DNA from: Streptomyces sp. NBC_00557
GTDB lineage: Bacteria > Actinomycetota > Actinomycetes > Streptomycetales > Streptomycetaceae
Direction: 5' to 3'
Assembly (NCBI RefSeq): GCF_036345995.1
Contig: NZ_CP107796.1
Span: 4,154,001 to 4,218,000, forward strand
Length of the DNA stretch: 64,000 nucleotides
The notes below the pieces were generated by a model. That model worked only from the letters and a program-made list of their open reading frames with translations, had not been told where the DNA came from and did no database searches. The stretch's first letter is position 1. The number at the start of each line of letters is the position of its first letter. A program made the position numbers and the translations under genes. Of this stretch, positions 51,246 to 59,903 are shown piece by piece.

Positions 51246-51274
51246 GAAGCCCCGGTCCTCAGGACCGGGGCTTC
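51246..51274 (+). terminator. Terminator after tRNA-Ser(GCU)
   Basis: Perfect 13-bp stem GAAGCCCCGGTCC/GGACCGGGGCTTC beginning 10 nt past the tRNA. Confidence 0.85.
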
Positions 51275-51438
51275 GGCGTTCCGCCCCTTCCTGCCCCCTC
51301 GACCCACCTGCGGGCGTTTCCGCAGGTCACAAGGGGTGTGCGAATCGGATTTCACATGGCGGCGGCAGTCATGTAATGTTCTTCCTGTCGCCGGGACGGG
51401 CCGAAAGGACCGAAGCGGAGACAAGAACAAGAGAACAA

Positions 51439-51511
51439 GCACTCGTAGCTTAACGGATAGAGCATCTGACTACGGATCAGAAGGTTGCAGGTTCGAATCC
51501 TGCCGAGTGCG
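51439..51511 (+). tRNA. tRNA-Arg (anticodon ACG)
   Basis: Acceptor GCACTCG/CGAGTGC, anticodon stem TCTGA/TCAGA with loop CTACGGA (ACG, A34 normally edited to inosine by TadA), T arm GCAGG TTCGAAT CCTGC, discriminator G. Confidence 0.97.
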
Positions 51512-51517
51512 CACAGA

Positions 51518-51549
51518 CCAGAGGCCCCGGAGTGATCCGGGGCCTCTGG
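51518..51549 (+). terminator. Terminator after tRNA-Arg
   Basis: Perfect 13-bp stem CCAGAGGCCCCGG/CCGGGGCCTCTGG with a 6-nt loop. Confidence 0.85.
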
Positions 51550-51614
51550 TGTTTCCGGCGGCCGGTGCCGGAAGGAGCCGAGGAGGGTGGCTCAAAGGAG
51601 CCGAGGAGGGTGGC

Positions 51615-52106
51615 TCAGCACTCCTCGTCGGGGTCGTTCCGGTTCAGCTTCTCCAGGTACTCGTGGGCCAGTGCCGTCGCTCTCGTGAGCCAGTCCGTGA
51701 TGATCGACAGCTCCTCGGGGGTGTAGTCGGAGAACAGCGCCGTCAGGCGTTTGTAGTGGCCCGCGTACACCGCCTCCACGCGCGTGACGGCGTCCGGTAC
51801 GGCGGCCACCCGGACCCTGCGGCGGTCCGCGGGGTCGGGGCGGCGGGTGACGTAACCGGCGCGTTCGAGGCGGTTGAGGATGCCGGTCACCGCGCCGGTG
51901 GTCACGTGCGCGCGGGCGGCGAGGTCGCCGGCCGTCAGCAGGTCGTCGCCCGCCTCCAGGACGAAGGCGAAACACGTCAGGTCGGTGACGTTGAGGCCCA
52001 GCCGCCGGGCCAGTTCCTGCTGTCCGATCAGGTGGGCGGCGATGAGGTGGTCCATCTCCGACAGCGCCTGGTCCGGAGTGGCGGGCGGTCGCGGCGTGCC
52101 GTGCAT
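51615..52106 (-). CDS. MarR-family transcriptional regulator
   Basis: 163 residues. The winged helix is clear: DLTCFAFVLEAGDDLLTAGDLAARAHVTTGAVTGILNRLERAGYVTRRPDPADRRRVRVAAVPDA, with the wing DRRR. N- and C-terminal helices form the dimer interface. No ligand can be inferred. It is divergent from the small membrane gene at 52197, and two 13-bp repeats in the shared promoter are likely operators, so it probably regulates itself and perhaps its neighbour. ATG at 52106. Confidence 0.92.
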   Translation of the reverse strand: MHGTPRPPATPDQALSEMDHLIAAHLIGQQELARRLGLNVTDLTCFAFVLEAGDDLLTAGDLAARAHVTTGAVTGILNRLERAGYVTRRPDPADRRRVRVAAVPDAVTRVEAVYAGHYKRLTALFSDYTPEELSIITDWLTRATALAHEYLEKLNRNDPDEEC

Positions 52107-52118
52107 CTTTCGGGATCC

Positions 52119-52164
52119 CTTAGTTCGTGAGATATTCGGGCGAGCGGATTTCTTAGTTGGTGAG
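52119..52164. promoter_or_regulatory. Paired CTTAGTT(C/G)GTGAG direct repeats (probable MarR operator)
   Basis: CTTAGTTCGTGAG at 52119-52131 and CTTAGTTGGTGAG at 52152-52164 differ at one base and are spaced 33 bp, about three helical turns, in the 90-nt region between the divergent MarR and small membrane protein genes. Position and spacing suggest cooperative binding by the adjacent MarR protein. Confidence 0.6.
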
Positions 52165-52196
52165 GGAATTCTCCCCGGGTGACTGGAGACAGCTGT

Positions 52197-52565
52197 ATGA
52201 GTCTGTACGACGAGGGTCACACGATCGCCGGCTGGACCGGCTTCGGCATCGCCACGGTGGGAAGCGCTGTGGTGGGGGCGGGGGTGTGCACGGCCTCCCT
52301 GCCGGTGGTCGTCGCCGGGCTTGCCGTGGTCGCCGTGAGCGTCCTGGTGACGTGGGTCCTGCACCTGGCCGGCTGGGGCAAGCCGCCGGGGGTGCGGCCG
52401 CGGGGGCGCTGGGGGATGCGGGTCCGGGACGCACAGGCGCGGGATGGCCATCCCGGCTGCGTCAGCTGCCGGCTGGCGGGGCGGGGGCGCCGGGCCTCGG
52501 AGCCGGCCGGGGTGGTGGGGACGCCGACGGCTGCCGAGCCGATGCCTCTTTCTCCTGCCGAGTGA
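52197..52565 (+). CDS. Small two-helix membrane protein of the HGxxPAAW-like type
   Basis: 122 residues. The N-terminus SLYDEGHTIAGWTGFGIATVG recalls the HGxxPAAW family (His-Gly...Trp before the first helix). Two hydrophobic helices, about 15-35 and 42-62, are followed by a basic cytosolic tail with two Cys (GCVSCRLAGRGRR). Function unknown. GGAG precedes the ATG at 52197; an upstream ATG at 52179 is less likely. Divergent from the MarR gene. Confidence 0.72.
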   Translation: MSLYDEGHTIAGWTGFGIATVGSAVVGAGVCTASLPVVVAGLAVVAVSVLVTWVLHLAGWGKPPGVRPRGRWGMRVRDAQARDGHPGCVSCRLAGRGRRASEPAGVVGTPTAAEPMPLSPAE

Positions 52566-52697
52566 AGGCGCACGCGAGGAGAGGAGGCCGGGCCCGGCGT
52601 GCCTGGCACCCGCGTGGAGTGGGGGTCTTCGCCGGGGGAGCCGAGCGGGTGCCATGCGCATCCTCACTGTCAGACCCCGCCCTTACCCTCACACGTG

Positions 52698-53573
52698 ATG
52701 GGACGGGTGTGGAAGTGTTCGGGGCTCCGCTGGCCGGCGGGCGGGCCCGTGCTGCTGTGGGGCGGGGGGCGGTCCAGTGCGCTGCCCCGGGGGAAGCGGG
52801 TCGGTTTCGCCGTGCCGGCAGGGGGTGCGCGGACGTGCGTGGGGGCGCGGGGCCATGACTGCCCGGTGCGGGCGGTGGTGCCGGCGCGGAGTACGGGGGC
52901 CCGGTGCGAGGAGTGCGCACGGCTGGACCGGGCGCACTCCGTGGCCGCCGACACGCTTGCCGACGACCCGCGGCCGTACCGGGTGTATCTGGCGTGGTTC
53001 GGGCCCGGGATGGTGAAGGTCGGGATCACCGCGGTCGAGCGGGGCTCCGCCCGGCTGCTGGAGCAGGGCGCCGTCTGCTTCAGCTGGCTGGGCACCGGCC
53101 CGCTGATGGCCGCCCGGCGCACCGAGGAGCTGCTGCGGGCCGCGCTCCAGGTGCCGGACCGGATTCCGTACGCCGGGAAGCGGGCCGTGCGATCGGCGTT
53201 GCCGCGGGCCGAGGCGGAGCGCGCGGCCCAGGTGCGGGAGCTGCACGCGCGAGCCGTGGCGCTCCGCGGGTGGCCGGAGTCGCTGGCCCCCGAGCCCTGC
53301 GAAGTCGTCGATCACTTCGAGGTGTTCGGGCTCGCCGGTGCGCCGTCCGCCCTCGGGGAAGTGGTGGAACTCGTCCCCGGCGGTGGTGTGAGCGGTGAGC
53401 TGGTCGCGGTCGCGGGGCCCGATCTTCATCTGGCCGTCGGCGGACGCGGGGCGGTCGTGCTCGACACGCGTCTGATGAGCGGGTGGGAGCTGGTGCCGAC
53501 GGCCACCGCCGGTGCCGGTGGACTCACCTTTCCGGTGCGGGAGTTCGACCGCCCGCAGGAGGGGCTGTTCTGA
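52698..53573 (+). CDS. DUF2797 protein
   Basis: 291 residues. Cys pairs CVGARGHDCPV and CEECARLDRAHSVAADT near residues 50-85 look like a zinc-binding knuckle. A following YRVYLAWFGPGMVKVGIT segment (about 95-115) with ERGSARLLEQGA resembles a GIY-YIG-like fold, as noted for some DUF2797 proteins. Function not established. The start at the ATG at 52698 (with a GTG immediately before) fits the conserved N-terminus WKCSGLRW; the frame is open further upstream but that part looks like the preceding gap. Confidence 0.82.
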   Translation: MGRVWKCSGLRWPAGGPVLLWGGGRSSALPRGKRVGFAVPAGGARTCVGARGHDCPVRAVVPARSTGARCEECARLDRAHSVAADTLADDPRPYRVYLAWFGPGMVKVGITAVERGSARLLEQGAVCFSWLGTGPLMAARRTEELLRAALQVPDRIPYAGKRAVRSALPRAEAERAAQVRELHARAVALRGWPESLAPEPCEVVDHFEVFGLAGAPSALGEVVELVPGGGVSGELVAVAGPDLHLAVGGRGAVVLDTRLMSGWELVPTATAGAGGLTFPVREFDRPQEGLF

Positions 53574-53688
53574 GGCGGGGGCACAGACCCTGATCCGGTG
53601 CGCTGCCTGAGATTCGCCTGTGTGTTTCTCAGGCAATTCACAGATCGAGGAAAGCCTCTTCTCAGAGGATCCCGACAAGGTGTGCACC

Positions 53689-54429
53689 ATGACCACGACC
53701 TCGCCCCAGGGGCGCACCGAACTGCTGAGGCCGGACGGGAGCCCCGTCCGAGTGCTTGTGGTGGACGACGAGCTGTCGATCACCGAACTGCTGAGCATGG
53801 CTCTTCGTTACGAGGGCTGGCAGATCAGGAGTGCGGGGGATGGGCACGGCGCGATCCAGGCCGCCCGTGAGTTCCGGCCCGACGCCGTCGTGCTCGACAT
53901 GATGCTGCCCGACATGGACGGGCTGACCGTCCTCGGCCGGCTGCGGCGGGAACTGCCCGAGGTGCCCGTCCTCTTCCTCACCGCCAAGGACGCCGTCGAG
54001 GACCGTATCGCCGGGCTGACCGCGGGCGGCGACGACTACGTCACCAAGCCGTTCAGCCTGGAGGAGGTCGTGGCGCGGCTGCGCGGGCTCATTCGCAGGT
54101 CCGGCGCGGCCGACCGGCGGTCGGACTCCGTGCTCGTCGTCGGCGACCTCACGCTGGACGAGGACAGCCACGAGGTGTCGCGGGGCGGCGAGTCCATCCA
54201 CCTCACCGCCACCGAGTTCGAGCTGCTGCGCTTCCTCATGCGCAATCCGCGGCGCGTGCTCAGCAAGGCGCAGATCCTGGACCGGGTGTGGTCGTACGAC
54301 TTCGGCGGGCAGGCCAACGTCGTCGAGCTGTACATCTCGTACCTGCGGCGGAAGATAGACGCCGGGCGCGAGCCGATGATCCACACCCGGCGCGGGGCCG
54401 GTTACCTGATCAAGCCCGCCGCGTCATGA
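53689..54429 (+). CDS. OmpR/PhoB-family response regulator
   Basis: 246 residues. Receiver domain (about 20-135) with acidic pair VDDE, phosphoacceptor Asp about 70 (VVLDMMLPDMDG), Thr in FLTAKD and Lys in VTKPFSLEE; a C-terminal winged helix (150-245) with TATEFELLRFLMRNPRRVLSKAQIL and the wing HTRRGAGYLI. The stop overlaps the kinase start (ATGA), so they form a cognate pair. The ATG at 53689 gives a normal N-terminus. The targets probably include the glycosyltransferase genes downstream in the same unit (inference). Confidence 0.96.
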   Translation: MTTTSPQGRTELLRPDGSPVRVLVVDDELSITELLSMALRYEGWQIRSAGDGHGAIQAAREFRPDAVVLDMMLPDMDGLTVLGRLRRELPEVPVLFLTAKDAVEDRIAGLTAGGDDYVTKPFSLEEVVARLRGLIRRSGAADRRSDSVLVVGDLTLDEDSHEVSRGGESIHLTATEFELLRFLMRNPRRVLSKAQILDRVWSYDFGGQANVVELYISYLRRKIDAGREPMIHTRRGAGYLIKPAAS

Positions 54430-56096
54430 GCGGACGGCGGCGGCCGGGTCCGCGGCAACGGCGGAAGCGGCAGCGGTGGCGGCCGGGGCAGCCGCGCACC
54501 CTGCGGACCCGGCTCGTCGTCGCGTCGGTGGTGCTGATCGCCGTGGTGTGCGCGGTGATCGGCACGGTGACGACGGTGGCGCTGCGCTCGCATCTGTACG
54601 AGCAGCTGAACGGGCAGCTTCGCGAGGCGTCGCTACGTGCGGCAGGCGGTTTCGGGCCGGTGCCGAGCGAGCTCAGGAACGGCGCCACCCTGCCGGACGG
54701 TCAGAGGGGCCAGCAGGACAGGCGCGCCCTTCCCGAGAAGAAGACGGACCCCGCCCAGTTCGTCGCGCGGGGCCCGCAGCCCGGCGGCACCATCGCGGCG
54801 AAGGTCGAGAACGGCGTGATCACCGACGCCCAGGTCGGCACCAAGGCGAAGGACGACAACAACGTCCCGCAGATGGACCCCAAGCCGCTGAACACGGCCC
54901 AGACCAAGGTGCTCGGCTCGGTGCCCAAGGACGGCGGGATCCACAGCGTCGAGATCCCCGGCCTCGGCGACTACCAGGTGCTGTACGTCGACGGCAACAA
55001 CGGGACCTACTACGTCGCTCTCCCCACCGCCGAGGTGGACGGGACCATCAACACCCTCATCCTCGTCGAGATCAGCGTCACCGCCGCCGGCCTCATCGCC
55101 GCCACCCTCGCCGGATTCGTCATCGTCGGCGTGGCCACCCGCCCCCTCCGCAAAGTCGCCGCCACCGCCACCCGGGTGTCCGAACTCCCCCTGCACACCG
55201 GGGAGGTGAACCTCAGCGAGCGGGTGCCGGAGTCCGAGTGCGATCCGCACACCGAGGTCGGGCAGGTCGGCGCCGCGCTGAACCGGATGCTCGACCACGT
55301 GCACGGCGCCCTGCACGCCCGGCAGCAGAGCGAGATGCGGGTACGGCAGTTCGTGGCCGACGCCAGCCATGAGCTGCGGACCCCGCTGGCCTCCATACGC
55401 GGGTACGCGGAACTCACCCGACGCGGCCGCGAACAGGTCGGCCCCGACACCCGGCACGCCCTGGGCCGTATCGAGTCCGAGGCCGGCCGGATGACGCTGC
55501 TGGTCGAGGATCTCCTTCTCCTCGCCCGGCTCGACGCCGGACGACCGCTGCAGTTCGAGCAGACCGACCTCGTCCCGCTCGTGGTGGACACGGTCAGCGA
55601 CTCCCGCGCGGCCGGCATGGACCACAACTGGCGGCTCGACCTGCCCGACGAACCCGCCCTCGTGTCCGCCGACGCGGCACGCATCCAGCAGGTGCTGGTC
55701 AACCTGCTCGGCAACGCCCGCAAGCACACGCCGCCGGATACGACCGTCATCGCGCGGGTGCATCGGCGCGGGGCGTGGATGTGCGTGGACGTCGAGGACA
55801 ACGGGCCGGGGATTCCGCCGGAGCTGCTGCCGCACGTCTTCGAGCGGTTCGCCCGGGGGGACTCCGCGCGGTCCAGGGCCACCGGGTCCACCGGGCTCGG
55901 GCTCGCCATCGTGCAGGCCGTCGCCGCCGCGCACGGCGGCGCGGTGACCGTCGACAGCGTTCCGGGCCGGACGGTGTTCACCGTCCATCTGCCCGCGCTC
56001 GCCCCGGCCGTTCCCCGGCCGGCGCCCGAAGCGGACTGGCAGTCGCACTCACAGGCACAGCACAGTGCCACCACATGGGTGCGACAGGGGGCCTGA
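54426..56096 (+). CDS. Membrane sensor histidine kinase
   Basis: 556 residues. Basic N-terminus, membrane helix 1 (about 30-52), extracytoplasmic sensor of about 150 residues, helix 2 (about 208-230, ILVEISVTAAGLIAATLAGFVIVG), HAMP (230-285), dimerisation helix with His about 313 (ASHELRTPLASIRGYAEL), and an ATPase domain with N box LLGNARKHTP, DNGPGIPPE and GSTGLGLAIVQ. All catalytic boxes are intact. The Ser/Gln/His-rich tail is unstructured. It ends 14 nt before the first glycosyltransferase gene. Confidence 0.95.
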   Translation: MSGRRRPGPRQRRKRQRWRPGQPRTLRTRLVVASVVLIAVVCAVIGTVTTVALRSHLYEQLNGQLREASLRAAGGFGPVPSELRNGATLPDGQRGQQDRRALPEKKTDPAQFVARGPQPGGTIAAKVENGVITDAQVGTKAKDDNNVPQMDPKPLNTAQTKVLGSVPKDGGIHSVEIPGLGDYQVLYVDGNNGTYYVALPTAEVDGTINTLILVEISVTAAGLIAATLAGFVIVGVATRPLRKVAATATRVSELPLHTGEVNLSERVPESECDPHTEVGQVGAALNRMLDHVHGALHARQQSEMRVRQFVADASHELRTPLASIRGYAELTRRGREQVGPDTRHALGRIESEAGRMTLLVEDLLLLARLDAGRPLQFEQTDLVPLVVDTVSDSRAAGMDHNWRLDLPDEPALVSADAARIQQVLVNLLGNARKHTPPDTTVIARVHRRGAWMCVDVEDNGPGIPPELLPHVFERFARGDSARSRATGSTGLGLAIVQAVAAAHGGAVTVDSVPGRTVFTVHLPALAPAVPRPAPEADWQSHSQAQHSATTWVRQGA

Positions 56097-56110
56097 GTTG
56101 AGTCGGTTCC

Positions 56111-57658
56111 ATGCGAACCGACTCTTCTCCCGGCACCCTGCCGGCGCGGGAGCACCTCCCGGCCGGAGACGCCGGTACGCCTGTCCTGGACGTAGTGATC
56201 CCCGTCCACAACGAGGAGAAGGACCTCAGGCCGTGCGTCCGCAGACTGCACGAGCACCTCACGCGCACCTTCCCGTACGCCTTCCGCATCACCGTCGCGG
56301 ACAACGCGTCCACGGACACCACCCCCCAGGTGGCGGCGCGGCTGGAGGCGGAGATCCCCGAGGTCGTCACCTTCCGCCTGGAGCAGAAGGGGCGGGGCCG
56401 GGCCCTGCGGACCGTGTGGTCAGCCTCCGAGGCGCCGATCCTCGCCTACATGGACGTCGACCTGTCCACCGACCTCAACGCCCTGCTGCCGCTGGTGGCA
56501 CCGCTGATCTCCGGCCACTCGGACCTCGCGATCGGCTCCCGGCTCGCCCGCACCTCCCGGGTCGTGCGCGGCCCCAAGCGGGAGTTCATCAGCCGGGCGT
56601 ACAACCTGATCCTGCGCGGCTCGCTCCAGACCCGCTTCTCCGACGCGCAGTGCGGCTTCAAGGCGATCCGGCGCGACGTGGCGCAGGTGCTGCTGCCGCT
56701 GGTGGAGGACACCGGCTGGTTCTTCGACACCGAGATGCTGGTGCTCGCCGAGCGCGCGGGGCTCAGGATCCACGAGGTGCCGGTCGACTGGGTCGACAAC
56801 CCGGACTCCACCGTGCACATCGTGCGGACCGCGACCGACGACCTCAAGGGCGTCTGGCGGGTCGGCAAGGCGCTGGCCACCGGCTCGCTGCCGCTGGACC
56901 GGCTCGCCCGGCCCTTCGGCGACGACCCGCGCGACCGCGAACTGACCAACGTCCCCAGGGGACTCGCCCGGCAGCTCGTCGGGTTCTGCGTCGTGGGCGG
57001 CCTGTCCACCCTGTTCTATCTCCTGCTGTACAGCGTCTTCCGGCAGTTCTCCGGCGCCCAGGTCGCCAACGCGCTCGCGCTGCTGGTCTCGGCGGTCGCC
57101 AACACGGCCGCCAACCGCCGGCTCACCTTCGGGGTGCGCGGCCGGGGCGGCGCGGTACGGCACCAGGCGCAGGGCCTGGTCGTCTTCGGTATCGGACTGG
57201 TCCTGACCAGCGGTTCTCTCGCCGCCCTGAACGCGGCCGGCGGCCACCCGGCGCACTCCACCGAGCTGGCGGTGCTCATCGCCGCCAACCTCGCCGCGAC
57301 CGTGCTGCGGTTCCTGCTCTTCCGCGCCTGGGTCTTCCCGGACCGCGGCGAGCCCGGCACCGGCTCCCCGGCCGCCGCAGCCCACTCCGTCTCCTCGCCC
57401 ACCTACGGCACGAGCCCGCTTCCGGCCCCGCCGCACGGGTCCACCCCACCGCACGGGTCCACCCCGCCGTACGGCACGACGGCCGTGCCGTACGCCCCGC
57501 TGCCCCAGCGGCCGACGCCGTACCCGCAGCCGTACGGGCAGCCGCCCCAAACCGCCCAGGTCCGCGCGGGTGAAGCCGCGGGCGGCCGCTGGAGGGACGT
57601 CACCATGCGACTGCAGCCGGTGCGCCCGCACGACACCGATCCGGGGGAGTCCCGATGA
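56111..57658 (+). CDS. GT2 glycosyltransferase (polyprenyl-phosphate type) fused to GtrA domain
   Basis: 515 residues. GT-A domain (25-250): LDVVIPVHNEEKDLRPCV, ADNASTDTT, YMDVDLSTDLNALLPLV (metal-binding DVD) and DAQCGFKAIRRD, the dolichyl/polyprenyl-phosphate sugar synthase pattern. The GtrA-like membrane domain (about 290-415; four helices, e.g. LVGFCVVGGLSTLFYLLLYSVF) is thought to flip or hold the lipid-linked sugar. A Pro/Ser/Tyr-rich tail with GSTPPHGSTPP repeats (420-490) is disordered. It makes the lipid-linked donor that the coupled GT39 enzyme could use. The stop overlaps the next start (ATGA). Confidence 0.92.
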   Translation: MRTDSSPGTLPAREHLPAGDAGTPVLDVVIPVHNEEKDLRPCVRRLHEHLTRTFPYAFRITVADNASTDTTPQVAARLEAEIPEVVTFRLEQKGRGRALRTVWSASEAPILAYMDVDLSTDLNALLPLVAPLISGHSDLAIGSRLARTSRVVRGPKREFISRAYNLILRGSLQTRFSDAQCGFKAIRRDVAQVLLPLVEDTGWFFDTEMLVLAERAGLRIHEVPVDWVDNPDSTVHIVRTATDDLKGVWRVGKALATGSLPLDRLARPFGDDPRDRELTNVPRGLARQLVGFCVVGGLSTLFYLLLYSVFRQFSGAQVANALALLVSAVANTAANRRLTFGVRGRGGAVRHQAQGLVVFGIGLVLTSGSLAALNAAGGHPAHSTELAVLIAANLAATVLRFLLFRAWVFPDRGEPGTGSPAAAAHSVSSPTYGTSPLPAPPHGSTPPHGSTPPYGTTAVPYAPLPQRPTPYPQPYGQPPQTAQVRAGEAAGGRWRDVTMRLQPVRPHDTDPGESR

Positions 57659-59847
57659 CCGTCCACCAGGAAGACAGCCGTACGCCCGTCTGGGGGCCGC
57701 CGCCGACCGCCCCGCCGCGCGCCCCCGAGGCCGGTGCGCCCAAGCAGCCGGTCGCCCGCAGACTGTGGTGCGGCCGGCCCGAGGACCCGCGCTGGGCGCG
57801 CCCCGCCTTCCTCGGTCTGCTGGCCGCCACCCTCCTGCTCTACCTCTGCAACCTCAGCGCCTCCGGCTACGCCAACTCCTTCTACTCGGCCGCCGTGCAG
57901 GCCGGCAGCAGGTCGTGGAAGGCGTTCTTCTTCGGCTCGCTGGACGCGGGCAACGCCATCACCGTCGACAAGCCGTCGGCCTTCCTGTGGCCGATGGAGC
58001 TGTCGGTGCGGGTCTTCGGGCTGAACTCCTGGGCGATCCTCACGCCCCAGGTGCTGATGGGCGTCGGCACGGTGGCGGTCGTGTACGCGGCCGTGCGCCG
58101 CCGCTTCAGCCCGGCCGCCGGTCTGATCGCGGGCGCGGTGCTCGCGCTCACCCCGGTCGCCGCGCTGATGTTCCGGTTCGACAACCCGGACGCGATGCTG
58201 GCCCTGCTGATGGCGCTGGCCTGCTACTTCGTCGTACGGGCCGTGGAGGACGGGCGGACCGGGTGGCTGGTGCGGGCGGGCACCGCGATCGGCTTCGCCT
58301 TTCTCGCCAAGACGCTCCAGGCCTTCCTGATCCTTCCGCCGCTGGCGCTCGTGTACGCGGTCTGCGGGCCGGTGCGGCTGCGCAGGCGGCTGGGTCAACT
58401 GGCGCTCGCCACCCTCGCGCTGGTCGTCTCCGGCGGCTGGTGGGTCGCGATCGTCGAGCTGTGGCCGGCCTCCTCCCGCCCCTACATCGGCGGTTCGCAG
58501 AACAACAGCTTCCTGGAGCTGACCTTCGGCTACAACGGCCTCGGCCGCATCAACGGCGACGAGACCGGCAGCGTCGGCGGCGGGGGCGGCGCGGGCGGCT
58601 CCGGCCGCTGGGGCGCCACCGGGTGGGACCGGATGTTCGACTCCGAGATCGGCGGCCAGATCTCCTGGCTGCTCCCGGCCGCGCTGATCCTGCTGGTCGC
58701 GGGCCTGTGGGCGACGCGGAAGCGGGGCCGCACGTCCGTCACGCGCGCCTCGTTCCTCGTCTGGGGCTGCTCGCTGCTGATGACCGCGGCGGTCTTCAGC
58801 TACATGGCGGGCATCTTCCACCAGTACTACACGGTGGCCCTCGCGCCCTACCTCGCGGCCGTCGTCGGCATGGGCGCCGGGCTGCTGTGGGAGAAGCGGC
58901 GGGAGCTGTGGGCGTCGGTCACCCTGGCCGCCTCCGTGGTCGCGGCGGCCGCGTGGGGCTACGCCCTGCTCAACCGCACCTCCGGCTATCTGCCCTGGCT
59001 GAAGTGGCTGGTGCTGACCGGCGGCCTGGCGGCCGCGCTGGGGCTGGTCTTCGCCGGCCGGATCTCCCGCCCGTTGGCCCTCGGGGCGGCGGCGGTGGGC
59101 CTGGCGGCCGCGCTCGCCGGTCCGACCGCGTACACGCTCAGCACGGTGGACTCCGCGCACACCGGCTCCATTCCGACGGCGGGTCCGGCGGGCGCGAGCA
59201 CGATGGGCTTCGGCGGCGGCCGGGGTCCCGGCGGCGGCACCGGCGGCATGCGCGGCGGCTTCGGCGGCGCGGGCACGCCCGGTCAGCCGGGCCAGGGCGG
59301 GCAGGGGCAGCAGAACGGCGGCGGCTTCCCCGGCGGCGGCACCGGCGGCTTCCCCGGCGGAGGCATGCCGGGCCAGAACCGGCAGAACGGCAACGGGAAC
59401 GCGCAGGGACAGGGACGAACCGGCGGCGGCTTCCCCGGCCGGACGGGCGACGGCGGCGGTATGGGCGGGGCCGGCGGCCTGCTGAACGGCGCGAACGTGT
59501 CCTCGGCCGCCAAGAAGCTGCTGGAGCAGGACGCCGCGACGTACACCTGGGTGGCCGCGTCCATCGGTTCGCAGAACGCGGCGAGTTACCAGCTCGCCAC
59601 CGGTGACCCGGTGATGGCGATCGGTGGCTTCAACGGCACCGACCCGTCCCCGACACTGGCCCGGTTCAAGAAGTACGTGGCGGAAGGAAGGATCCACTAC
59701 TTCATCGCCGGCGGAGGCATGGGCGGCGGCATGGGCGGCAGTGGCAGCGGCAGCGCCGCGCAGATCAGCTCGTGGGTGCAGAGCACCTTCAAGAAGGTCA
59801 CGGCCGGTTCGGCCACCTTCTACGACCTCACGCGCAAGGCGGGTTAG
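57655..59847 (+). CDS. GT39/ArnT-PMT-type membrane glycosyltransferase with Gly-rich loop
   Basis: 730 residues. Ten or more helices between 45 and 495. The first extracytoplasmic loop holds GYANSFYSAAVQAGSRSWKAFFFGSLDAGNAITVDKP with the conserved acidic residue expected for a C-type, lipid-phosphate-sugar-using transferase. After the last helix, residues about 515-610 are almost entirely Gly with Pro, Gln and Asn (FGGGRGPGGGTGG...), then a ~100-residue extracytoplasmic domain follows (LLEQDAATYTWVAASIGSQNAASYQLATGDPVMAIGGFNG...). That last domain is shared with actinobacterial relatives. Acceptor unknown (protein or wall polymer). Confidence 0.92.
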   Translation: MTVHQEDSRTPVWGPPPTAPPRAPEAGAPKQPVARRLWCGRPEDPRWARPAFLGLLAATLLLYLCNLSASGYANSFYSAAVQAGSRSWKAFFFGSLDAGNAITVDKPSAFLWPMELSVRVFGLNSWAILTPQVLMGVGTVAVVYAAVRRRFSPAAGLIAGAVLALTPVAALMFRFDNPDAMLALLMALACYFVVRAVEDGRTGWLVRAGTAIGFAFLAKTLQAFLILPPLALVYAVCGPVRLRRRLGQLALATLALVVSGGWWVAIVELWPASSRPYIGGSQNNSFLELTFGYNGLGRINGDETGSVGGGGGAGGSGRWGATGWDRMFDSEIGGQISWLLPAALILLVAGLWATRKRGRTSVTRASFLVWGCSLLMTAAVFSYMAGIFHQYYTVALAPYLAAVVGMGAGLLWEKRRELWASVTLAASVVAAAAWGYALLNRTSGYLPWLKWLVLTGGLAAALGLVFAGRISRPLALGAAAVGLAAALAGPTAYTLSTVDSAHTGSIPTAGPAGASTMGFGGGRGPGGGTGGMRGGFGGAGTPGQPGQGGQGQQNGGGFPGGGTGGFPGGGMPGQNRQNGNGNAQGQGRTGGGFPGRTGDGGGMGGAGGLLNGANVSSAAKKLLEQDAATYTWVAASIGSQNAASYQLATGDPVMAIGGFNGTDPSPTLARFKKYVAEGRIHYFIAGGGMGGGMGGSGSGSAAQISSWVQSTFKKVTAGSATFYDLTRKAG

Positions 59848-59860
59848 CCGGGTGGCCGAC

Positions 59861-59897
59861 GGGGCCGCGCGGAGGCGGAACACCTCCTCGCGGCCCC
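59861..59897. terminator. Bidirectional terminator between convergent genes
   Basis: A 15-bp stem with a single mismatch (GGGGCCGCGCGGAGG with CCTCCTCGCGGCCCC) and a 7-nt loop fills the 56-nt gap between the GT39 and PPOX genes. Confidence 0.88.
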
Positions 59898-59903
59898 GGC
59901 CGG

